64,000 nucleotides of DNA, from assembly GCF_000421405.1 (NCBI RefSeq), contig NZ_ATWY01000002.1, forward strand, positions 186,001 through 250,000, given 5' to 3'. This stretch comes from Butyrivibrio sp. NC2007. GTDB lineage: Bacteria; Bacillota; Clostridia; Lachnospirales; Lachnospiraceae. Positions 24,816 to 32,821 of this stretch are shown piece after piece. How positions within the stretch are numbered: the stretch's first letter is position 1; every line of letters begins with the position of its first letter. Under the pieces are notes generated by a model. It was not told the DNA's origin and ran no database searches. It saw only the letters and a program-made list of their open reading frames with translations. Both the position numbers and the translations under genes were made by a program.

Positions 24816-26438
24816 GTATCCGGATTCTTTTCTTTCACGCTTATTTTCATACATGAGCTTATCCGCTCGCCTCATAACATCGGTAACTGTACTGTCCCTC
24901 TCCGGATCATAAACAGCAAAACCCTTTGATATACATACGTAATCCCATGGTTCCACGGCTGCTGATGCATTGGTAGTCTCTGAAGCAATGTCAAACTGCT
25001 TACTAAGCGTATCCAGGTTAAGATAATCATCCTTCCTCAGAATTACAGCGAATTCATCTCCACCTATTCTGAACACGGGACTGTGCTTGAAAACATTACT
25101 TATGGTATTGCAGGCTGCTTTAAGATATGCATCTCCCTTATCATGTCCGTACTTGTCATTGATTATCTTAAGGCTGTCACAGTCAAAAGCGCCGATTGCA
25201 AACTCCGGCTTTACTGCTCCGCCATCTATCTGGTCCTGTAGCTCTTTTGCCATCTTCTCGAAGGCACCCTTGTTCTTGACATGTGTAAGTGCATCAACAA
25301 ATACCTGCTCATTCAGATCGCTGATGTGAGCCTCCATGTTGTCCGAGAGCTTTTTAAAAGACCTTGTAAGTCTGCCAAGCTCATCGTCTGCGTCATAGGT
25401 AAGATCTGAGTCGTAGTTTCCCTTCTCTATCCGCTCGGTTGCCTCAGTCAGCTCCTCAAGGGGCTTTGTTATGCGCCTGGTATATACCATAAGAAACAGG
25501 CTTGATATTAGCAGCACTAATATAGCTCCCAAAGAGATGTTCTGAATAAGACCTATCCATTCTCCCTTAGTCTCCGATTCAGGGACGGAAACAATAAGGC
25601 GCATGCCATTGCTCAAAGGGACCCAGGCTGCCTCTTTTTCCTCGCCGTTATATTTATATCGCACAAAAGAGCTATCGCCTGACATATCAAAGGGTATCTC
25701 ATACTTGGTCGCTCCGGCTGAATCTGTAACATTTATGCGTGGATGGTAAAAGAGCTTGCCGTCTGCGCCACAAAGATATGCGTATCCGTTATCGTAAAAC
25801 TGTATGCTGTCGACTTCCTCAGCCATCGTTGTGTAGTCAACTTCTATGCCGACAACACCGATAAACTCTCCCTTATAATAAACCGGGGCATCGTAGGAAA
25901 TAACGCGTACATCCAGATTGTCAGTTATGTACGGTGGAAGCCAGATGGATTTTCCTTCATGCTTGGGGACAGTAAACCACACCAGCTTCGACGTATCATT
26001 CACATCATACTGGGTGATATCGGTAACTTCGTGCTCTTCAAAGCCGTCGCCTGTAAGATTGATGTACCAGAAGCCCTTCTCTTTGGTGGAGATGGACGGA
26101 TCGATACGATAGTAATATGTAAGAACTCCTTTTGTCTCGGACGCCATCATTCCAAAATAATCTCTGGCACGCTCCATGTGCTCGCTTAACTCTTCATCAC
26201 TCGTGCCTTCCAGATCCTCTTCCACAAAGGCAGCTACACTTTCAACCGAATTCTGAACACTGTCGAAATAATAATCAAGGCTCTTTTCCCCGTTCTTGCA
26301 CAGCATAAGAAGGAGCTGATCAGTCTTGCGACTCTCAGTCCTTCTTATGAAGATTGCACTCAGGAGCGTGGTGAAAAGCAGAGCCACAAATATCACGCAG
26401 AGCATTGTAACTGTAATTCTTGTTCTAAGCGAACGCAT
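24798..26438 (-). CDS. Cache-HAMP-GGDEF transmembrane diguanylate cyclase
   Basis: A 546-aa protein with TM1 near residues 9-31, a large extracytoplasmic dCache-like sensor (about 32-295, with EFIGVVGIEVDYTTMAEEV), TM2 near 300-320, HAMP, then GGDEF with FRIGGDEFAVIL and the YISKGFAVYDP strand. Extracellular small molecules would tune c-di-GMP synthesis. The ATG at 26438 has GAGGAG 9 nt upstream; the TTG codon just before it is not needed. It has its own terminator and is probably monocistronic. Confidence 0.93.
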   Translation of the reverse strand: MRSLRTRITVTMLCVIFVALLFTTLLSAIFIRRTESRKTDQLLLMLCKNGEKSLDYYFDSVQNSVESVAAFVEEDLEGTSDEELSEHMERARDYFGMMASETKGVLTYYYRIDPSISTKEKGFWYINLTGDGFEEHEVTDITQYDVNDTSKLVWFTVPKHEGKSIWLPPYITDNLDVRVISYDAPVYYKGEFIGVVGIEVDYTTMAEEVDSIQFYDNGYAYLCGADGKLFYHPRINVTDSAGATKYEIPFDMSGDSSFVRYKYNGEEKEAAWVPLSNGMRLIVSVPESETKGEWIGLIQNISLGAILVLLISSLFLMVYTRRITKPLEELTEATERIEKGNYDSDLTYDADDELGRLTRSFKKLSDNMEAHISDLNEQVFVDALTHVKNKGAFEKMAKELQDQIDGGAVKPEFAIGAFDCDSLKIINDKYGHDKGDAYLKAACNTISNVFKHSPVFRIGGDEFAVILRKDDYLNLDTLSKQFDIASETTNASAAVEPWDYVCISKGFAVYDPERDSTVTDVMRRADKLMYENKRERKESGYHPFGP

Positions 26439-26554
26439 CAATCTATCTCCTCAGGTATATCCTGCTCAGAATAGCCGAATATGTATAATATACTAGATTA
26501 ATTGTACATCACATAAACGGTTTTGCGTTCATTTTAGAAAAATATAACATTTGT

Positions 26555-26617
26555 GAGTCACCGGGGACGTTTCACTTTGACTCATTTTGAGTCACCGGGG
26601 ACGTTTCACTTTGACTC
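26555..26617 (+). repeat. REP tandem pair (copies C1, C2)
   Basis: Two direct copies with a 34-bp period (units 26555-26583 and 26589-26617) separated by ATTTT. They end 4 bp before the stop codon of the AraC-family gene, i.e. on its 3' side. Same sequence family as the array next to the RAYT gene. Confidence 0.95.
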
Positions 26618-26621
26618 ATTT

Positions 26622-27494
26622 TTACAGTTTCTTTACCGGTACAAGTTCTATGTAGCCGCGCTCTCCAATAGGCTCAAGCTGAATTCTTGGATTCATATCG
26701 TCCCACTCATATCCGATGAACTCCGGATTATATTTCTTCTCTGCGTCCCATATTTCGCCAATTGCCTCTACGTAATTATCGGGATCAAACGGTTCACCTC
26801 TAAACAGAAGGTATGTGGATGCCGGTAAATCAATAGTTTCAAACCCTTCGGGAATTACGCCGGAGTAATCAGGCTCTACTTCTACTCCCTGGACATATTC
26901 GTTCGTTACCGGCTTTCTTAAATGTTTTGGCAACCACAAGCATACCGGTTCTCCACTGATAGACTTAATGCTTGTTAAAAGGCCCCAAACATCGCAGCCT
27001 ACTTCCTCGCAATACGACCAGTATTCATCGGCCTTTATTCCGCGCTTGATAATTACTTTTCTAGCAGGCTTTTCAATCACCTGAATAAAGACATTTCTTG
27101 TTTCACTCATAGTATCTTTCTTCCTTTCTTTAACTTCTACAAGGTAAGGAGTGAATAGCCAGATCGGTACAGGACTGTTCGAATACTCTTTTGGATTACA
27201 GCCAAACTCACGTCTGAAAGCACGCTGATATCCATCCACACTTCCAAAGCCCATTTCCATTGCCACATCCAGAATCTGACAATTCTCATCGCGCAGCTTA
27301 AGCGCTGACTTCGACAGTTTAAGGCGCCTTATATAAACCGCCGGTGTCATTCCCAGATGCTTTATGAAGATTTTTCTGGCATATGATGCTGAATACGAGA
27401 TCTCTTTTGCAATAGTATCAATTGAAATATCTTCATTGATATGGTCTTTGATGTAATCCTGCATCATGCGTACAACTTGTAATTGATGATCCAT
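26622..27494 (-). CDS. AraC-family regulator with GyrI-like effector domain
   Basis: This 290-aa cytosolic regulator has an N-terminal AraC double helix-turn-helix (about residues 1-105: ISIDTIAKEISYSASYARKIF, VAMEMGFGSVDGYQRAFRREF) and a C-terminal GyrI/BacA-like effector domain from about 130 (VFIQVIEKPARKVIIKRG to YIELVPV). These proteins usually bind small hydrophobic or cationic ligands and act like Rob/SoxS-type or BmrR-type regulators. The start at 27494 has AAGGAG upstream; 15 further in-frame residues upstream are unlikely to be translated. The gene is bracketed by REP arrays, two copies downstream and three upstream. Confidence 0.9.
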   Translation of the reverse strand: MDHQLQVVRMMQDYIKDHINEDISIDTIAKEISYSASYARKIFIKHLGMTPAVYIRRLKLSKSALKLRDENCQILDVAMEMGFGSVDGYQRAFRREFGCNPKEYSNSPVPIWLFTPYLVEVKERKKDTMSETRNVFIQVIEKPARKVIIKRGIKADEYWSYCEEVGCDVWGLLTSIKSISGEPVCLWLPKHLRKPVTNEYVQGVEVEPDYSGVIPEGFETIDLPASTYLLFRGEPFDPDNYVEAIGEIWDAEKKYNPEFIGYEWDDMNPRIQLEPIGERGYIELVPVKKL

Positions 27495-27564
27495 CGGCTT
27501 AACTCCTTGTGAATTAAGAATAGCTAAGAAGCCTGCCATAATTCTCGACTATTTTTACCCTTTT

Positions 27565-27661
27565 GAGTCACTGGGGACGTTTCACTTTGACTCATTTTGA
27601 GACACCGGGGACGTTTCACTTTGTCTCATTTTGAGTCAACGGGGACGTTTCACTTTGACTC
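27565..27661 (+). repeat. REP triple array (copies D1-D3), 3' of RAYT
   Basis: Units at 27565-27593, 27599-27627 and 27633-27661. D1 and D3 have outer arms GAGTCA/TGACTC. D2 has GAGACA/TGTCTC, a paired change that keeps the stem intact. The array starts 71 bp upstream of the AraC-family ATG and ends 8 bp past the RAYT stop. Confidence 0.96.
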
Positions 27662-27669
27662 ATCCACAT

Positions 27670-28410
27670 TCACTTAGCTCTCTGTATAGTACTACGATTT
27701 ATACCCGTAAGCCTTTCAATCTGCCGAATTGACAATCCCCGTTCCTTAAGCCTGCTAAGAGCATTATCTCTATCTATCCTACAATATTTCTGTAAAACTG
27801 TCCCCGAAGAAATACTCAGGCACTTTTTCAATTCCTCTTTTGCCCACTCATCATCATGTTTGGCCTTAACATAATCCAAGCACTGCTCATCACTTTCACA
27901 TGCGACAAATTCCCGGTAGTGTTCATAATCACCCAGCATTAACTTTATCAGGGACAAATCTATAAACTCCGGCGGATCGTTATACAAGCTGTAACTGCTC
28001 CATCGGTACTCTGAACTCTTGCATATTTTCGCTCTCTCAGGGTTTTGAAGAATATATCGAAACACTGCAAGAAAATACTTTTCCGATTCAATTTTCTCAC
28101 TTAAGTACCTATTTTGAAAAAGGTGCCCTACTCGATCATACTTTTTATTGTAGTATTCCGAATAACTTACACCCATCTTTTTCATTAAAAGAATTGTTGA
28201 TGATGATCCACCATGAACCAATAAGTGAACGTGATTATCCATGAGACAATACGCACAGATTTTCACTTCTGTCTCTAGGCAAAAACGTTCAAGTCTGTTT
28301 AAAAAGTGTTTGAAGTCCTGCCTATCTTCAAATAGTATTTGTTTTCCAATTCCGCGCACAACAATATGCATGTACCCGGATTCACTCATGCTCCGCGCAC
28401 GACGTGCCAT
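27670..28410 (-). CDS. REP-associated tyrosine transposase (RAYT, Y1/HUH family)
   Basis: This 246-aa protein shows the Transposase_17/Y1 pattern: YMHIVVRGIGKQILFEDRQDF, the metal-binding HUH motif in CLMDNHVHLLVHG, RVGHLFQNRYLSEKIES, and the catalytic-Tyr helix FRYILQNPERAKIC. A C-terminal extension ends in a helix-turn-helix-like segment (LSIRQIERLTGINRSTIQRA). The start at 28410 has a perfect AGGAGGAG; the longer frame to 28452 lacks one. By family it nicks single-stranded REP hairpins. Intact length and motifs suggest it is still functional. Confidence 0.93.
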   Translation of the reverse strand: MARRARSMSESGYMHIVVRGIGKQILFEDRQDFKHFLNRLERFCLETEVKICAYCLMDNHVHLLVHGGSSSTILLMKKMGVSYSEYYNKKYDRVGHLFQNRYLSEKIESEKYFLAVFRYILQNPERAKICKSSEYRWSSYSLYNDPPEFIDLSLIKLMLGDYEHYREFVACESDEQCLDYVKAKHDDEWAKEELKKCLSISSGTVLQKYCRIDRDNALSRLKERGLSIRQIERLTGINRSTIQRAK

Positions 28411-28550
28411 AGTACTCCTCCTGTAACTAAATATATTTATTAGGGAAATCAATCAGATGTATTTCTGATTGTTGTCCTGATATAGGACTGATTTTTGATA
28501 AAAGAGATTCTATCATCCAAAGAATTTGTTGTAAAGCCCAAAACAAAAAT

Positions 28551-28647
28551 GAGTCAAAGTGAAACGTCCCCAATGACTCAAAATGAGTCAAACTGAAACG
28601 TCCCCAATGACTCAAAATGAGTCAAACTGAAACGTCCCCGGTGACTC
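28551..28647 (-). repeat. REP triple array (copies E1-E3), 5' of RAYT
   Basis: Units at 28551-28579, 28585-28613 and 28619-28647 are in the orientation opposite to array D, with a 34-bp period and AAAAT spacers. E1 carries AAAGTG; E2 and E3 carry AAACTG at the variable inner position. The array ends 12 bp from the T-tract of the tRNA-Leu terminator. Confidence 0.95.
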
Positions 28648-28658
28648 ACCTGGGGAAA

Positions 28659-28689
28659 AGAAAAAGGACCAACTCTTTCGAGTTGATCC
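28659..28689 (-). terminator. Terminator of tRNA-Leu(AAG)
   Basis: On the minus strand a 10-bp stem (GGATCAACTC with GAGTTGGTCC) and GAAA tetraloop is followed by TTTTTCTTTT, 11 bp beyond the tRNA 3' end. Confidence 0.9.
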
Positions 28690-28699
28690 TCTTTTTCAG

Positions 28700-28783
28700 T
28701 GCGGAAGATGGGACTTGAACCCACACGATGTAAGCATCACAAGATCCTTAGTCTTGCTCGTCTGCCAATTCCGACACTTCCGC
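28700..28783 (-). tRNA. tRNA-Leu, anticodon AAG
   Basis: An 84-nt class II tRNA with acceptor GCGGAAG/CTTCCGC and discriminator A. The anticodon arm is CAAGA-CTAAGGA-TCTTG (anticodon AAG), with a long variable arm and T-loop GTTCAAGTC. CCA is not encoded. The A at position 34 would need deamination to inosine to read CUC. Confidence 0.94.
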
Positions 28784-28826
28784 GAACCGTTCGTCTGAAG
28801 CGTTAACCGCTCGCGACGACTTTTAT

Positions 28827-28855
28827 ATAATAACAAGTTCTGGCCAAAACGTCAA
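28827..28855 (-). promoter_or_regulatory. Promoter of tRNA-Leu(AAG)
   Basis: TTGACG (28850-28855) and TATTAT (28827-28832) on the minus strand are 17 bp apart, about 44 bp upstream of the mature tRNA 5' end. Confidence 0.8.
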
Positions 28856-28918
28856 CAAAAATTTATAAACTTTTTTACGATTATTGTCAGCGCCTCAACC
28901 CCAGTATTTATGCGCATC

Positions 28919-29569
28919 TCACACCAGATTTAGAATCTCCAACGGATCATTTACAAAAAAATTATCCTTAACCCCGGCAGAAATTAATTCATCTTTTGTT
29001 CTAAATCCCCACAAACAGGAGATACATTTCAGCCCTGTATTAACAGCCGTCTTGAAATCAACATCGGAATCGCCCACATAGATGCACTCTTCCTTCGTAA
29101 CACCAAGCTCATCCATGGCAAAAAGACATTCATCCGGATATGGCTTTCTGCGCAGCTTATCAGTCACCCCGATGGCGACCGGCACGTACTCGCCGAAATA
29201 AATCTTATTGAGCTCACGAACCGCTCCCATAGGCTTATTTGAAACAATTGCCAGCTTATGGCCGCGCGCCGAAAGTTCCTTTAGCAGCTCAGGAATATTC
29301 TTGTAAGGCCCGGTCTTGATGTTGCAGTGCTGCTCATAATAAGCCTCGTACTCCGCCAGGATCTGCTCAAACAGCGGATGCGCTTCACCCTCCGGAATCG
29401 CCTTGTCCATCAGGACCCTTGCGCCGTTCCCGACAAAGTGCTTAACCTCATCAACCGAACGCAGCGGAATCTCATACTTCCCCAATATATAATTTACCGA
29501 ATCCGTGATGTCCTCGATGGTATTAAGCACGGTTCCGTCCATATCAAATATAACTGCCTTGTACTTCAT
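28919..29569 (-). CDS. HAD-family phosphatase (phosphoglycolate-phosphatase-like)
   Basis: A 216-aa HAD hydrolase with motif I FDMDGTVLNT near residues 8-17, motif II (AIVSNKP), motif III Lys (DKLRRKPYP) and motif IV (YVGDSDVDF). The cap is the helical type of the Gph/PGMB group. Substrates in this group are small phosphate esters such as phosphoglycolate or sugar phosphates; the exact one cannot be read. The ATG at 29569 has AGGAAG close upstream and is preferred to a TTG at 29590 that overlaps the previous stop. It is the last gene of the run starting at mecA. Confidence 0.88.
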   Translation of the reverse strand: MKYKAVIFDMDGTVLNTIEDITDSVNYILGKYEIPLRSVDEVKHFVGNGARVLMDKAIPEGEAHPLFEQILAEYEAYYEQHCNIKTGPYKNIPELLKELSARGHKLAIVSNKPMGAVRELNKIYFGEYVPVAIGVTDKLRRKPYPDECLFAMDELGVTKEECIYVGDSDVDFKTAVNTGLKCISCLWGFRTKDELISAGVKDNFFVNDPLEILNLV

Positions 29570-29580
29570 CTTCCTAACCT

Positions 29581-30708
29581 CTAATTCCAATTACTTCCCC
29601 AGACGCTGTTACATATATCTACGCACTGCTGCCTGGTAAAAGAGCTATCCTGCTCCCTTATGGCATTCAAATCCGCCAGTTCATCAGTATAGTCCGATAG
29701 TGGATAAACTGCAACTCCGTTATGCCCGTGGGTCACATGGCAGACAAGCGCCTTAACGCCGCTATCAACAATCCTGACTTCACCCAATATATCTTTTGCC
29801 AGAGTGACCTGCGCCATTCCGCCAACCATGCGATCGCAAGTCCCAGCTCCCGTCCCTGAAGTCCAGTTCACGAAATTCCCAAGGGAGTAGTAAACAAGCA
29901 TATCTCCGCCGCCATGGTTATTGCCATGCCCCGGGACATCATCTTCAATAAATTCCACAGGCTCTATCACATGCGGATGAGTTCCTATCACAAGGTCAGC
30001 TCCGCCGGCCCTAAAAACTTCCGTCCACTTCTTCTGGCTCCCATCAATGCCGTGCAGATACTCCGTCCCCCAGTGAGGGCAGACAATAGTGAAATCCGCG
30101 TTAGCCTCTGCATACTCGAGATCTCTTTTCACCTTATCTTCGTCCAGCATATCCACTGCAAAAGACATATCAGACGGCGCCGAAATCCCGTTAGTCCCAT
30201 AAGTATAATTCAAAATCGCAATCCTGATGCCATTCTTCTCAACAATATCCACCGCATCCTTCTGCTCCTGCGATCCGTTTATCCCCACCACTGTCATCTC
30301 CGGATGAGCGCTCTGCCAGTACCCAAGCGTGTTAACCACACCTCGTTTTCCCTTATCGAGAGCATGGTTCGTAGCATGGCAAACCACGTCAAATCCCGCC
30401 TCCGACAACGCATCGCCTATCTCGTAAGGCGCATTAAAAGCCGGGTATCCCGAGACGCCCAGCTCCTTACCGCCGATTATGACCTCCTGATTGACCATGG
30501 CCAGATCGGCAGCCCCTATATAATCCTTAGTTTTGGAAAAGATAAAGTCGAAGTTGTAGTTTCCACCTACATCCGCAGCACTTTCCTCCACGGGAGTATG
30601 AAGGAGTATGTCGCCGACCATCACCACAGAAACATTATCCGGCGCCGAAACGCCGGATACAATAGCAATAGATGCAATTAAAGAAAGAACAAGATTTAAA
30701 CCGTTCAT
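29581..30708 (-). CDS. CapA/PgsA-family metallophosphatase-like exported protein
   Basis: This 375-aa protein has an N-terminal hydrophobic signal (NLVLSLIASIAIVSG) and a calcineurin-like CapA domain: VVMVGDILLHTP, MVNQEVIIGG, ATNHALDKGKRG, CPHWGTEY, GTHPHVIEP and YYSLGNF. Relatives take part in capsule or poly-gamma-glutamate export, and many have no proven role. The ATG follows the upstream stop by one base (TGATATG). No other capsule genes are present, so a capsule role is not supported by context. Confidence 0.85.
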   Translation of the reverse strand: MNGLNLVLSLIASIAIVSGVSAPDNVSVVMVGDILLHTPVEESAADVGGNYNFDFIFSKTKDYIGAADLAMVNQEVIIGGKELGVSGYPAFNAPYEIGDALSEAGFDVVCHATNHALDKGKRGVVNTLGYWQSAHPEMTVVGINGSQEQKDAVDIVEKNGIRIAILNYTYGTNGISAPSDMSFAVDMLDEDKVKRDLEYAEANADFTIVCPHWGTEYLHGIDGSQKKWTEVFRAGGADLVIGTHPHVIEPVEFIEDDVPGHGNNHGGGDMLVYYSLGNFVNWTSGTGAGTCDRMVGGMAQVTLAKDILGEVRIVDSGVKALVCHVTHGHNGVAVYPLSDYTDELADLNAIREQDSSFTRQQCVDICNSVWGSNWN

Positions 30709-30709
30709 A

Positions 30710-31042
30710 TCACTTCACAGTCAGCTTGTCGATATAGATACACAGCTGCTTTACCACCTTGACCAGTGTCCTGTATTTAAGCCCGATGTACGCTGCTGCA
30801 AGAGCCATAACCGCCGCGCAGGTAAAGTTTCCGATAAAGAAATTTCCAAAAGCTGCAGCCAGGAAAATGCATGCACAAACAATAAGCGCCATCATTGGGA
30901 TAAGGAGCCTCATCATCTCCTGATGGATCTCCGTGAGCTTAAGCTCAAGCCCCTCGCGCTCTTCCCATATTTCTTCCTCTGAGATAACGTCAAAATCAAG
31001 CTTTTCAAGATGCCTTAAGTAATCTCTGAATCTCTTTTCCAT
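30710..31042 (-). CDS. Small two-TM membrane protein (110 aa)
   Basis: The sequence has a charged, coiled-coil-prone N-terminus (EKRFRDYLRHLEKLDFDVISEEEIWEE) then two TM helices (about residues 47-66 and 69-88) and a basic tail. GGAGGGG precedes the ATG at 31042; the longer frame to 31078 has none. It is translationally coupled to the CapA-like gene. The layout resembles small DUF-type membrane proteins, but I do not recognise the family. Confidence 0.72.
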   Translation of the reverse strand: MEKRFRDYLRHLEKLDFDVISEEEIWEEREGLELKLTEIHQEMMRLLIPMMALIVCACIFLAAAFGNFFIGNFTCAAVMALAAAYIGLKYRTLVKVVKQLCIYIDKLTVK

Positions 31043-31094
31043 ATCCCCTCCAAACGCATAGTTTATAGTAAAAGACACTTCTATGATATCACAT

Positions 31095-31892
31095 TCATCG
31101 CAATTCCGTCACCAAATCGTCCAAATACTGTATCATCTTCAAATTAAACTCATCATTTCCCGCAATCGCCTTCGAAATATCGCACCCCTCCTGGTCCGGC
31201 GTGCACTCTCCGCAGATATCAACCCCGATGATATCTCTGTCAAAGCATTTCTTCTCAGTGATAAAAAGAGCTCTCACAAACCCAAACAGATCATCCACTG
31301 AAAGCTCTCCCTGATCCCAGTTGGTCACGATCTCGCCCCTCTTAAGGACATCCTTATCAATCGAGAGATAAACCGGATGCTCAGTCTTAGGAAGGCTTAT
31401 CCCCGTATCCCCCAAAAAGACATCTTCAAGATCATAAAATTTAGCCTTTTTAGCGCCATTTTCATCGAGCTCGTCTATCAGTCCCCTGTCGGCACCAATG
31501 ATATGAATATCCCTCACAAACGGATTATTTTGGATAACATCCAGCACCCATCCGCCGCAGGAGAGAATGTCAAACATGGGCCTTTGCATGTCAGGGTGAT
31601 GATCCAGCACAACCAGCGAGAAAGGCTCTTTTACCAGGCTCGTATACAGCGCTGAGATGTAATGATAGTTGCCATTATCTATGAAATGTATGCCCCGGGC
31701 AAAAGACCTGCCATCGTCCTCAAGGTCACCGGAAATGCGCCCCAGAATCTCCTCCCGCGCACTATCATCGCAATATGCATTTGTCCCCGAAATGTCCTTC
31801 ATATCAACAAAACGAGAGCTTTTATCCTGAAGATAAAAGCTCTCATGATCATAGATTCCTGAAAAATTTAGTATCGTAACATTTTTGTTCAT
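31095..31892 (-). CDS. Arginase-fold (ureohydrolase-like) protein
   Basis: This 265-aa cytosolic protein retains metal-site features of the arginase/deacetylase-like ureohydrolases: VVLDHHPDMQ (cf. DxHxD), YLSIDKDVL (cf. SxDxDxxDP), plus GADRGL and GVDICGECTP. It is shorter and more divergent than agmatinase or arginase, so the substrate is unknown. The ATG at 31892 follows the mecA stop by one base (TGATATG). Confidence 0.72.
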   Translation of the reverse strand: MNKNVTILNFSGIYDHESFYLQDKSSRFVDMKDISGTNAYCDDSAREEILGRISGDLEDDGRSFARGIHFIDNGNYHYISALYTSLVKEPFSLVVLDHHPDMQRPMFDILSCGGWVLDVIQNNPFVRDIHIIGADRGLIDELDENGAKKAKFYDLEDVFLGDTGISLPKTEHPVYLSIDKDVLKRGEIVTNWDQGELSVDDLFGFVRALFITEKKCFDRDIIGVDICGECTPDQEGCDISKAIAGNDEFNLKMIQYLDDLVTELR

Positions 31893-31893
31893 A

Positions 31894-32673
31894 TCACTTT
31901 GCCAGATCTGCCAGATGTATAATGGCATCTTCCTTCATGATGCATTCGCCGTGCTCCTCGATGAACATTGCCTCGGGTGAATTCACTGTCAGCATCTCGG
32001 AGTACTCAACTCCTGCTCTTCTCATATCGTAGATCACACTCTCCTCAGAGGACATAAGTCCCGCAATGAGATAGAACGTATCTTTGTGCTTGTAAAGAGT
32101 AGAATCAACAATTGGAAGCTTCTGAACAACCTTTGAGAATCTCTCGATGTCCTCAAGGTTCTTAAACTCCATCATATATTTAGCGTACTCGGAAAGAGGC
32201 TGGTAGCTGTAATCGCTCTCCTCAGGCTCTTTGGGCAGTGTGCCTTCAAAGTCTCTTGCATAAATCCTGTTTATGGTATCGGTAACGTTGGTGATGACCT
32301 CGTTGAGAGCAACTCCCTTGTCTCTTCCGGTCTTCTTCTTGACCTCATCCACCCTCTCCTGAGTCAGGGTCTTAAGGATGGTCTCAGCTGCTCCGCGGAT
32401 TCTGTCAGCTGCTTTCTGAATGTCGTCGTTACTCATCTTAACTGCAAATATGCGGACGCTTCCGTCCATCATCATGTTCTTGCTCATCATCATGACCTCT
32501 GTCTCAGGGTCATAATCAAGCTGCGCCCCAACTTCCTTGTTGAGCTGTGCAAAGAAGGATGTGGTGTTCTCTGCACCATTTACAACCGCTTCGGGAGTCA
32601 GGCCGATCTCATGGAGTTCTGATGCTGCGATACTGCATTCTACTGTTGTTTCATTCATTTTTACTATGATCAC
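31894..32673 (-). CDS. mecA: MecA-like ClpC adaptor protein (GTG start)
   Basis: A 259-aa protein with the MecA layout: an N-terminal substrate-binding module (MNETTVECSIAASELHEIGL, FFAQLNKEVG), an acidic middle region, and a C-terminal ClpC-binding module (EFKNLEDIERFSKVV, STLYKHKDTFYLIAGL, EHGECIMKEDAIIHL). By family it delivers proteins to ClpCP. The GTG at 32673 has AAGGAG upstream and gives the usual short Ile-Val-Lys lead. It is the first gene of a run of five with tight spacing. Confidence 0.82.
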   Translation of the reverse strand: MIIVKMNETTVECSIAASELHEIGLTPEAVVNGAENTTSFFAQLNKEVGAQLDYDPETEVMMMSKNMMMDGSVRIFAVKMSNDDIQKAADRIRGAAETILKTLTQERVDEVKKKTGRDKGVALNEVITNVTDTINRIYARDFEGTLPKEPEESDYSYQPLSEYAKYMMEFKNLEDIERFSKVVQKLPIVDSTLYKHKDTFYLIAGLMSSEESVIYDMRRAGVEYSEMLTVNSPEAMFIEEHGECIMKEDAIIHLADLAK

Positions 32674-32717
32674 TTTGCATCATCTCCTTTCTGAAATAAG
32701 GCTTCTTCCTCAAGTTA

Positions 32718-32746
32718 ATTATATTACTACGCCCAGGTACAGTCCA
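32718..32746 (-). promoter_or_regulatory. Promoter of the mecA operon
   Basis: TGGACT (32741-32746) and a perfect TATAAT (32718-32723) are 17 bp apart on the minus strand, about 45 bp upstream of the GTG start and just downstream of the pilus-operon terminator. Confidence 0.55.
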
Positions 32747-32768
32747 CAATAGAGGGGTAAAATTTCTA

Positions 32769-32814
32769 TTAAAAAAGCATCTGCCACGGAACTTTTTCTC
32801 CTATAGCAGATGCT
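32769..32814 (-). terminator. Terminator of the pilus operon
   Basis: On the minus strand a 9-bp stem (AGCATCTGC/GCAGATGCT) with a 21-nt loop is followed by T6. It lies 7 bp after the last sortase gene. Confidence 0.82.
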
Positions 32815-32821
32815 AATAATC

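Larger units (their letters stand above)
27565..28647 (-). mobile_element. RAYT unit: REP transposase gene flanked by inverted triple REP arrays
   Basis: The RAYT coding sequence lies between three direct repeats on one side (27565-27661) and three inverted repeats on the other (28551-28647). Both arrays have a 34-bp period. The symmetrical layout resembles bacterial REP/RAYT loci. No target duplication could be identified, so the limits are those of the arrays, not proven transposon ends. Confidence 0.8.

Noticed and set aside
27565..28647. Regular 34-bp repeats as a possible CRISPR array
   Set aside because: The unit is 29 nt with a constant 5-nt ATTTT spacer, so there are no unique spacers. 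Arrays are inverted around a RAYT gene and no cas genes are present.
26553..28650. Short open frames across the REP copies (for example 26553-26828 + and 28427-28615 -)
   Set aside because: Their sequence is the repeat translated in changing frames (34-bp period is not a multiple of three); no ribosome sites and overlap with real genes.
29914..30681. 255-codon plus-strand frame opposite the CapA-like gene
   Set aside because: Arg/His/Ser-rich with no recognisable fold or ribosome site; the minus-strand gene has family motifs.
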